In this document: positions 44,342 through 50,790 of the stretch, piece after piece
Layout: every line of letters starts with the position of its first letter
Position numbering within the stretch: the first letter of the stretch is position 1
NCBI RefSeq assembly: GCF_001425165.1
Contig: NZ_LMDU01000011.1
Span: 124,058 to 188,057, forward strand
DNA: 64,000 nt
Reading direction: 5' to 3'
From: Pelomonas sp. Root405
GTDB taxonomy: Bacteria > Pseudomonadota > Gammaproteobacteria > Burkholderiales > Burkholderiaceae_C
The notes under the pieces: generated by a model
Told to the model about the DNA's origin: nothing
Databases searched by the model: none
What the model saw: only the letters and a program-made list of their open reading frames with translations
Translations under genes and position numbers: made by a program

Positions 44342-45574
44342 TCAGGCGCGCAACAGCTTGTCGGAATAACGCCAAGTCTGCGGGCCATTCGGAAACACTG
44401 CTGCCAGTGCGGTTTCCGACAGGCCCAGGTGGCGCTGCAGCAGCGGGCCCAGCACCTGGCGGAAATCGGTGCGCACGGCCAGGTCGCGGCCATCGGCCAG
44501 CGCGCTGGGGTCCAGCCCCGGCCACTCACCCAGCACCTGGCCGCCGGCCACCGGGCCGCCCAGCAGCCAGATGACGTTGCCGCGGCCGTGGTCGGTGCCG
44601 CCGTTGCCGTTCTGGCGCAGCGTGCGGCCGAACTCGCTGACGACGACGATGACGGTGTCCTTCAGCGCATCGCCCAGGCCCAAGCTGAGCGCGTCCAGCC
44701 CCTCGCCCAGGCTGGCCAGCCGGTTGGCGAGCTGGCCGCGCGCGGCGCCCTGGTTGACGTGGGTGTCCCAGCCGCCCACCGCCGTGAAGGCAAGTTGGGT
44801 GTGCGGGTCCTTGCGGATCAGCGTGCCGAGCCGCCGCGCATCGGCCGCAAAGCTGCGCGCTGACGGCGCACCGGCATCGGCGCTCGGGTCCATCGAGCGC
44901 GGCTCGGCGGCCGACATGCTTCTGGCCATGTCGCCGCGGCCCTGCGTGGTGTCGCGCAGGGTGCCGCTGAGCTGGGCGTCGCCGGCGTACAGCTTGGCCA
45001 GGCTGGCCTGCATCTGCGGGTTGTCGATGGCGCGGCGCTGCATGGCATTGGGCCCCAGGCCCAGGCTGGCGACGCTGGCGCTGCCGGCAAAGATGCGCGG
45101 TGGCGTGCTGCCTTGGGAGATGGCGCGCGTCGGCGCGGGCTCACCAGGCAGCGTGGCCAGCAGGCGGTTCATCCAGCCATCGGGCGTGGACTTGCGGCCC
45201 GGCGTGCCGGATTCCAGGTAGTCCTGCGCGTCGAAGTGGGAGCGGGTCGGGTCGGGCGAGCCGCTGGCATGCACGAAGGCCAGCTGGCCGCCGTCCCAAT
45301 GGCGCTTGAGCGGGCTCAAGGAAGGGTGCAGGCCGAACAGCGAATCAAGCTTGATGAGGCCGTCCTCGGTGCCAGGGGCGCCAAGGGCGATCTGCGGGCG
45401 GCTGTCTGCGTAGTCGCGCTCGCCGTAGGGGGCGACGACGGACAGGCCGTCCACCGCGCCGCGCAGCATGACGACGACGAGCTTCTTCTGCGCGCCGTTC
45501 TGCGCGCGCACGAGTGAAACGGGCAGGCCACCCAAGGTGAAGGCACCGAAGTGCAGGAGTTGGCGACGAAGCAT
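44342..45574 (-). CDS. DUF1501 domain-containing protein
   Basis: 410 residues. The N-terminus LRRQLLHFGAFTLGGLPVS resembles a Tat signal (RR plus hydrophobic stretch). The body matches DUF1501, an alkaline-phosphatase/sulfatase-like fold of unknown activity: KLVVVMLRGAVDGLSVVAPYG, PSLSPLKRHWDGGQLAFVHA, GGWDTHVNQG, VVVSEFGRTLRQNGNGGTDHG. DUF1501 and DUF1800 genes are habitual neighbours and probably work together outside the cytoplasm; the DUF1800 gene lies 85 bases upstream on the same strand. Confidence 0.92.
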   Translation of the reverse strand: MLRRQLLHFGAFTLGGLPVSLVRAQNGAQKKLVVVMLRGAVDGLSVVAPYGERDYADSRPQIALGAPGTEDGLIKLDSLFGLHPSLSPLKRHWDGGQLAFVHASGSPDPTRSHFDAQDYLESGTPGRKSTPDGWMNRLLATLPGEPAPTRAISQGSTPPRIFAGSASVASLGLGPNAMQRRAIDNPQMQASLAKLYAGDAQLSGTLRDTTQGRGDMARSMSAAEPRSMDPSADAGAPSARSFAADARRLGTLIRKDPHTQLAFTAVGGWDTHVNQGAARGQLANRLASLGEGLDALSLGLGDALKDTVIVVVSEFGRTLRQNGNGGTDHGRGNVIWLLGGPVAGGQVLGEWPGLDPSALADGRDLAVRTDFRQVLGPLLQRHLGLSETALAAVFPNGPQTWRYSDKLLRA

Positions 45575-45610
45575 GGTGGTCAGCTCCGCTCGGGCGTCCG
45601 AAGGTGCTGA

Positions 45611-45652
45611 CGCGCCCCCTCGGGGGGCAGCGACTGAAAGGCGCGTGGGGGC
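45611..45652. repeat. REP-like GC palindrome
   Basis: CGCGCCCCCT paired with GGGGGGC, then CAGCGACTGAAAGG and GCGCGTGGGGGC, in the short gap between the DUF1800 and DUF1501 genes. The CCCCCTCGGGGGG hairpin followed by CAGCGA and a GTGGGGGC end is a form I recognise from many Burkholderiales intergenic regions. It could also attenuate transcription into the DUF1501 gene. Confidence 0.5.
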
Positions 45653-45659
45653 ATTTGGT

Positions 45660-47207
45660 TCACCTCTTCATGAAGTCGGGGCTGGCGAGCAGCAGGGCGA
45701 CCCGCTGGGCGGGCGGCTCGGCGGCCAGCGTGCCGCGGGTCGATTCGCTGACCGAAGCGCCCAGCGTCGCCCCCAGTCGCTCGGCGCTCATGCCGCTGCG
45801 CTGCCCGAGGGTCGTCGCCAGCTGCACGCGCTGCGTCAGCGCCTCCGGATTGCGCCAGGCGGCCGCCGTGTTCTTGTAGCCGTCGGGCGTGGCGGCGCCA
45901 TACAGCGGCTGGCCGGCCTGTGCCAGCGCGCCGAGCAGGTTGCGCGTGTCGGTGGGCTGCAGGTCCAGCGCGCGCAGGGACGACAGCAGGTATTGATAGG
46001 GCGTCTTGAACTTGGCCTGGTAGGCCTCGCGGCGCCAGAACTCGTCGGCGCCGATCAGCGTGCGCGTGAACTCGCGCAGGTCGCCCCCGCTGGCCCGGAA
46101 GTTGTCGGCGAGCCGGGTGACCAGGCCGGCGGGCGGGTCGTCTGACACGAAGGCCTGGGCGAACTTGAAGGCCAGGTGCCGTGCCGTGGCGGGGTGGGCG
46201 GCCAGCACGTCCAGCGCCTGCTCGCCCTCGGCCTGGCCGGCGCCCTGGATGGTCCGCCCGAGCCAGGTCTTGCTGCCGGCGTCGTGCCGGCGGGCGTCGA
46301 ACGCGAACAGCTCGCCCTGGCCCCCTGCCATGGCCTTGCGCGGGTCGATGCCCCAGCCGGTCAGCATGCGCGCCAGCTCGGTCACGTCGCGCTGCGTGTA
46401 GCCGCCGTCCACGCCCAGCGTGTGCAGCTCCATCAGCTCGCGGGCGTAGTTCTCGTTGAGGCCACTGTTGCGCTGGGGGTTGGGCGCTGCACGCCGCGGC
46501 ACGAAGCCGGGCGCCACGCTCTGGGCGTTGTCCAGGTAGATCAGCATGGCCGGGTGCCGCGCCGTGGCGCCGAGCATGTCGCGGAAGCGCCCGAGCACAT
46601 GGGGCCGGATGGCGCGCTGCTCGTAGTCGGCCACCAGCACGCCGACGGCGTTCTTGCCGGCGAAGACGTTGAAGTGGTTGAACCAGAACTCGGTCAGCAC
46701 CTCTTCGAGCTGGGCCGGGCTTTGCATCGCCCGCGCCAGCCGGGCCGTGGCGGCCTGGGCGACAAGGGGGCGGATCTGCTCGCGCACCGCGTTGATCGCG
46801 TCGGCCTCGGGCGTCATGCCCTTGGCCTTTTCTCGACGCGCGTCGCGGGCCGCCTTGACGGCCTCGCGGTAGCGGCCGAACAGTTCGGCCTGGCCCAGCT
46901 TGAGCACGTCGAGGCCGGCCAGGCGCTGCGCCAGCGGCTCGGGCTGCGGCAGGCGGCGCGGCTCCAGCTGCTCGGCCAGGAAGCGCTCCAGCCAGGGGCC
47001 AGCACCCTGCGCAGCGATGGCCGCGGCGTCGGCCGGCCGCGGGCCATGGCCGAGGCGGTTCAGCGCATGCAGGGCGCGCTCTTCAGCGCTCAAGGGTGCG
47101 TTGGCAGCGGCGCTCGTCGTCAGCGGCGCGGCCGGCACGCGGCCGGCCAGCACCAGGGCGCTGGCGATGGCGGCGCCATGGCCCAGCACAAAGCGGCGGT
47201 TTCTCAT
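45660..47207 (-). CDS. DUF1800 domain-containing protein
   Basis: 515 residues. The N-terminus NRRFVLGHGAAIASALVLAG is Tat-like. The family signatures are ALHALNRLGHGPRP, LTEFWFNHFNVFAGKNAV, NSGLNENYARELMELHTLGV and GGYTQRDVTELARMLTGWGI. DUF1800 proteins occur with DUF1501 partners; activity is unknown, and a role in handling an exported complex or polymer is conjecture. ATG 47207 has GGAGA upstream. Isolated from the upstream response regulator by 128 bases. Confidence 0.92.
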   Translation of the reverse strand: MRNRRFVLGHGAAIASALVLAGRVPAAPLTTSAAANAPLSAEERALHALNRLGHGPRPADAAAIAAQGAGPWLERFLAEQLEPRRLPQPEPLAQRLAGLDVLKLGQAELFGRYREAVKAARDARREKAKGMTPEADAINAVREQIRPLVAQAATARLARAMQSPAQLEEVLTEFWFNHFNVFAGKNAVGVLVADYEQRAIRPHVLGRFRDMLGATARHPAMLIYLDNAQSVAPGFVPRRAAPNPQRNSGLNENYARELMELHTLGVDGGYTQRDVTELARMLTGWGIDPRKAMAGGQGELFAFDARRHDAGSKTWLGRTIQGAGQAEGEQALDVLAAHPATARHLAFKFAQAFVSDDPPAGLVTRLADNFRASGGDLREFTRTLIGADEFWRREAYQAKFKTPYQYLLSSLRALDLQPTDTRNLLGALAQAGQPLYGAATPDGYKNTAAAWRNPEALTQRVQLATTLGQRSGMSAERLGATLGASVSESTRGTLAAEPPAQRVALLLASPDFMKR

Positions 47208-47335
47208 CGGCGGTCTCCAGGGTGTCGCACCGAAGAATCGCCCGACAGACGCACGGCCGTGTGGCCGGCGCGAAAAGATTTGTAGCGGCGCCGCTGACGG
47301 CTTGGCCGCCTCCCGGGCCGAGCGCCGGGGGCCGG

Positions 47336-47818
47336 TTAGGCCGGCCCGGGTTCAGCGCGGCAAGATTGGACGGGGGCCAACCAAACCTCCAGGCTGCGCA
47401 GGGTGGCAGCCACGTCCAGCGGCTTGGTCCAGTGGCCGTCGTAGCCGTAGCGGCGCGCCAGTTGCGATGCGACGAACTCCGACTCGGCGGTGACGAGCAC
47501 GGCGGGCACGGCCTTCGGCAGGCCGGCGGCGCGCAACGCGGGCAGCAGCGCCTCGCCGCTGATGTCGGGCAGGCGCAGGTCGCACAACACCAGGTCGATC
47601 CCCCCCGCGGCCGCCAGGCGCAGCGCCTCGGCGCCGGTACGCGCCACCAGCAGCTGGCTGCCCGAACGCAGTTCAAGGATGCCCTGCATCAACATCGCGT
47701 TGACGGCATCGTCCTCGACATACAGCACACGGCTCGTGAAGCCGCACGGTCCGCCGGCCGACGGCACGCCACCCGGATCCAGGTCTGTCAGCGGGGTGGG
47801 TGGGCGGCTGAGGGTCAT
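47336..47818 (-). CDS. Single-domain response regulator (receiver only)
   Basis: 160 residues. One receiver domain (about 30-145): acidic VLYVEDDAVN, phospho-acceptor Asp in LVLCDLRLPDISG, Thr in VLVTAESEF and Lys in GHWTKPLDVAA. There is no output domain, only a short Pro-rich N-terminal extension and a C-terminal tail. It can carry phosphate between a kinase and an HPt domain, which fits its place beside the receiver-HPt gene and the PAS kinase. The upstream region (47819-47870) is AT-rich with ATCAATTGAT, a likely promoter. Confidence 0.9.
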   Translation of the reverse strand: MTLSRPPTPLTDLDPGGVPSAGGPCGFTSRVLYVEDDAVNAMLMQGILELRSGSQLLVARTGAEALRLAAAGGIDLVLCDLRLPDISGEALLPALRAAGLPKAVPAVLVTAESEFVASQLARRYGYDGHWTKPLDVAATLRSLEVWLAPVQSCRAEPGPA

Positions 47819-47902
47819 GTCGCAATTATCAAATCAATTGATACATCTGATCAATGCGACGACCCTCAATCGGAGGGCGCTGGATGAAATCTGCCAAATA
47901 CT

Positions 47903-47920
47903 GCGTGGCGGCCGCCACGC
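47903..47920. repeat. Perfect 18-base palindrome
   Basis: GCGTGGCGG followed directly by its reverse complement CCGCCACGC, with no loop, eight bases past the stop of the receiver-HPt gene. Lacking a T run on that strand it is not a standard terminator; a dimer-binding site or a cruciform/transcript-end hairpin are both possible. Confidence 0.5.
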
Positions 47921-47927
47921 CATTCGG

Positions 47928-48668
47928 TTAGGCGCCGCGGCCCGCTCGCAGACCGGCAAGCCCGCGGGCCAGCCGCGGCCAGCCGTCGGGCAGGGGCTGG
48001 CCCGCCGCCAGGCCACCGGTGGCGTCTTCCAGCGCGCGCGCCTGGATGGCCAGCGCCGGCTCGCCGATCAGTTCCAGCACCACCTTCAGCCCGTGGGCGA
48101 CACGGCGCAGCGCCGGCCCGTCGAGCGCCTGCACGGCGGCATGGCCGTCGGCGATGTCGTCGGCAAAGCGCTCCAGGCAGCCCGCGCGAAAGCTGTCGTA
48201 AAGCGCGCGGTCGCCGCCGAAATGCTGGTGCACCGGGTCGATGCTGGCGTCGGCAGCGGCGGGCGGCGGCATGGCCGGACCCGCGGTCAACAGCGCCGCC
48301 ACGGTATCCAGCAGCTCGGCCAGTGGCACAGGCTTGCGCAGCGTGCGGGCGACGCCGCGCGCGGCCAGCGCGGCATGGCGGTCGTCGTGCACGCCGGCGC
48401 TGAAGACGACCCACGGCGGCGCGCCTGCTGCCAGGGCCAGCCCGTCGGTCAGCAGCGCCTCGGCCGAGCCGTCGGGCAGCATCAGGTCGCTGATGACGAG
48501 CTGCCAGCCGCCGCTGGCGAGGGCCTTGCGCGCGTCGCTCAGCAGGCGCACCACGGTCAGCTCGACAGCGGGCGCCGAGCCGTCGTGGCGGGGCAGTTCC
48601 TCCAGCGCCAGCTCGACAAAACGGGCAATCGAGGCGTCATCCTCGATCAACAGCAGGCGCGCGCTCAT
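47928..48668 (-). CDS. Response regulator with C-terminal HPt domain
   Basis: 246 residues. The receiver (about 3-130) has LLLIEDDASI, Asp in LVISDLMLPDGS, Ser in VVFSAGVHDD and Lys in TLRKPVPLAE. A Pro/Ala linker leads to a phosphotransfer domain (about 145-240) with the phospho-His in LRRVAHGLKVVLELIG. A receiver and HPt on one chain without a kinase is a phosphorelay intermediate: phosphate could move from its own or another receiver to His and on to the HTH-receiver protein encoded 11 bases upstream. Confidence 0.88.
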   Translation of the reverse strand: MSARLLLIEDDASIARFVELALEELPRHDGSAPAVELTVVRLLSDARKALASGGWQLVISDLMLPDGSAEALLTDGLALAAGAPPWVVFSAGVHDDRHAALAARGVARTLRKPVPLAELLDTVAALLTAGPAMPPPAAADASIDPVHQHFGGDRALYDSFRAGCLERFADDIADGHAAVQALDGPALRRVAHGLKVVLELIGEPALAIQARALEDATGGLAAGQPLPDGWPRLARGLAGLRAGRGA

Positions 48669-48679
48669 GAGGGGCGCCG

Positions 48680-49306
48680 TCAGGCCGGCCGCGCCACCCG
48701 CGCGGCAGCGGCCGCGGCGAGCAGGGGCGGCAGCCGGGTGACCAGGTCGGTCTTGTGCACCAGGGGCACGCCGTCGAGCGCGAAGGCATACGGCTGGCGC
48801 TGTGACTCGTCCAGCGCAGTGACGACGATGAGGCGGCTGCGCGCGAACTGCGGGTGCGAGCGCAGGCTGGTGATCAGCGCGGCGCCGTCGATGCCCGGGA
48901 GCAGGATGTCGATGAGCAGCACATCGGGCTCCAGGCGACCGGCCAGCGCAAGGCCGGCGATGCCGTCGGACGCGACATGCAGCTCGGCCGCCGGCAGCTC
49001 GCGCTTGACGACGAGGCTGATCAGGTTCTGGAAATGCACCGAGTCCTCGATCAGCAGGAGGCTCAGCGGCCGGCTGGCCGCTGCAGCATCGTCGGCCCGC
49101 AGCGGCGGGGCCGATGCGGGGCCGGAGCGCGCGGCCATGCACGCCTCGAGCGAACTGCGCAGGATGCGGCGGTGGCCGCCCGGCGTCTTCCAGGCCTGCA
49201 GCTCGCCGCGGTCCACCATCAATTGCACGGAACGCACGGCCATGCCCAGAAGCTGGGCGGCCTCCGTGGTCGAACAGGTGTCGGGCATGGCGTTCACGTG
49301 GGACAT
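48680..49306 (-). CDS. Excisionase-type HTH fused to a C-terminal receiver domain
   Basis: 208 residues in reversed order compared with standard regulators. Residues about 10-58 are a MerR/excisionase-like helix-turn-helix: STTEAAQLLGMAVRSVQLM, then GELQAWKTPGGHRRILRSS. The C-terminal receiver (about 82-200) has LLLIEDSVHF, Asp in VLLIDILLPGIDG, Thr in IVVTALDES and Lys in LVHKTDLV. The phosphorylated receiver would therefore control an N-terminal DNA-binding module. It shares a divergent promoter region with the HD-GYP gene and is followed closely by the receiver-HPt gene. Confidence 0.88.
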   Translation of the reverse strand: MSHVNAMPDTCSTTEAAQLLGMAVRSVQLMVDRGELQAWKTPGGHRRILRSSLEACMAARSGPASAPPLRADDAAAASRPLSLLLIEDSVHFQNLISLVVKRELPAAELHVASDGIAGLALAGRLEPDVLLIDILLPGIDGAALITSLRSHPQFARSRLIVVTALDESQRQPYAFALDGVPLVHKTDLVTRLPPLLAAAAAARVARPA

Positions 49307-49392
49307 TTTGCCGAATTAATCCCGATGCGCCGCGCTTGGCCATTTGATAAAAACGCTTTGATTGGACAATTCAACATCCAACGGAGCCCGAC

Positions 49393-49998
49393 ATGCCAGC
49401 CACTGCCGCCCTTGACCAGACGCCGTGGACACCGCCCGTGCAGGCTGTCGACCGCCATGCCGAGGACCCGAGCGCGCACCGCTTGCGCCTGGGACATCTG
49501 GCCGAGGGCCTGGCGCTGCGGCTCGGGATGGCGGCCGGCAGCGCCCGGCTGCTCCGCCTGGCCGCGCCACTGCACGACATCGGCGAGCTCGACGTCAGCG
49601 ACGCTGCGGCCGACGACGAGCCCAGCAATCTGCACACTCGTCCGCTGCGCGGCGCCGCCCTGCTCAGCGGCTCCAGCCTTCCGCTGTTCGCGCTGGCCGC
49701 CGAGATCGCCCTGCATCACCGCGAGCGCTGGGACGGCAACGGCTACCCCCGGGGCCTGCGCGGCGAGGCGATTCCGCTGTCCGCGCGTATCGTTGCCGTC
49801 GTGGACCATTTCGACGCGCTTACCCTGCCCGGCCGCTACCGCCCCGCCCGCGCCGACGACCGCGCCTTGGCCATGCTGGCCGAGCAGGCCGGCGGCGCCT
49901 TCGACCCCGCCATCGTCGCCACCTTCATCGCCCACGCGCCCGAGTTGATCGCACTGCGCGACCGCGTCAATGCGACGCGGCCAGGGGCCCGGGCGTGA
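49393..49998 (+). CDS. HD-GYP domain protein, degenerate active site
   Basis: 201 residues, HD-GYP alone. The fold is clear: LRLGHLAEGLALRLG, APLHDIGELDV, ERWDGNGYPRGLRGEAIPLSARIVAVVDHFDALT. Typical enzymes degrade cyclic di-GMP using HDxGK and an HHE metal site. Here the Lys is replaced (HDIGE) and the usual HHE aligns as HRE within ALHHRERWDG, although the GYP loop is kept. It may therefore bind rather than hydrolyse the nucleotide, or use a different site. Its stop overlaps the next gene as GTGA. Confidence 0.87.
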   Translation: MPATAALDQTPWTPPVQAVDRHAEDPSAHRLRLGHLAEGLALRLGMAAGSARLLRLAAPLHDIGELDVSDAAADDEPSNLHTRPLRGAALLSGSSLPLFALAAEIALHHRERWDGNGYPRGLRGEAIPLSARIVAVVDHFDALTLPGRYRPARADDRALAMLAEQAGGAFDPAIVATFIAHAPELIALRDRVNATRPGARA

Positions 49999-50783
49999 GG
50001 CGGCTGACGGCCGCCCTGCTCGCAAGCCTCGGCCTGGCCACCGCCGCCGCAGCCCCCTCCAGCGTCAGCCAGCGCATCCGCGACAGCGGCCAGCTGCGCG
50101 TGTGCATCTGGCCCGACTACTACGGCGTCTCGCTGCGCGACCCGCGCACCGGCCGGCTGTCGGGCATCGACATCGACCTGTCGGCCGCCTTCGCTGCCGA
50201 CCTCAAGGTCAAGCCGGTCTATGTCGATTCGTCGTTTGCGACGCTGGTCGACGACCTGCTGGGCGACCGCTGCGACGTGGCCATGTTCGCCGTCGGCGTG
50301 ACGCCGCAGCGCGCGCAGACGTTGCGCTTCAGCCGCCCCTACCTGGAAAGCGACATCTACGCCGTCACGACGCGCAGCAGCCGCGTCGTGCAGCGCTGGG
50401 AGGACCTGGACCGGCCCGGCGTGCGCATCGCCGTGCAGGCCGGCACCTTCATGGAGCCGGTGATGGCTGCCACGCTCAAGCATGCCAACCTCGTCACCGT
50501 GCGCCCGCCCGACACGCGCGAGCGCGAGCTCGAAGCCGGGCGCGTCGATGCCTTCGTGACCGACTATCCCTACAGCCGCCGCCTGCTGGACAACGCCGAC
50601 TGGGCCCGCCTCGTCGCACCGACCGCGCCGTTCTCGGTGCTGCCTTACGCCTATGCCGTCAAGCCGGGCGACGCCGCCTGGTTGAACACCGTGGATAGCT
50701 TCGTCGCCCGCATCCAGAAGGACGGCCGGCTGCAGGCCGCGGCCAAACGGCACGGCCTGAGCGCCATCATCCGCAATCACTGA
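49995..50783 (+). CDS. Periplasmic amino-acid-type solute-binding protein
   Basis: 262 residues. A signal peptide (RRLTAALLASLGLATAAAA) is followed by an extracellular binding domain (SBP_bac_3): LRVCIWPDYYGVSLRDP, LSGIDIDLSAAFAADL, DVAMFAVGVTPQRAQTLRFS and GTFMEPVMAATL. There are no transporter permease or ATPase genes nearby. Coupling to the HD-GYP gene (GTG start overlapping as GTGA) and to the kinase that starts seven bases later suggests the bound ligand is a signal presented to that kinase, which is inference. Confidence 0.88.
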   Translation: MRRLTAALLASLGLATAAAAPSSVSQRIRDSGQLRVCIWPDYYGVSLRDPRTGRLSGIDIDLSAAFAADLKVKPVYVDSSFATLVDDLLGDRCDVAMFAVGVTPQRAQTLRFSRPYLESDIYAVTTRSSRVVQRWEDLDRPGVRIAVQAGTFMEPVMAATLKHANLVTVRPPDTRERELEAGRVDAFVTDYPYSRRLLDNADWARLVAPTAPFSVLPYAYAVKPGDAAWLNTVDSFVARIQKDGRLQAAAKRHGLSAIIRNH

Positions 50784-50790
50784 AGCCGCC

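Noticed and set aside
45611-45652. Plain Rho-independent terminator
   Set aside because: Hairpin is not followed by a T run on either strand; the sequence matches a REP-like form better, though attenuation is possible.
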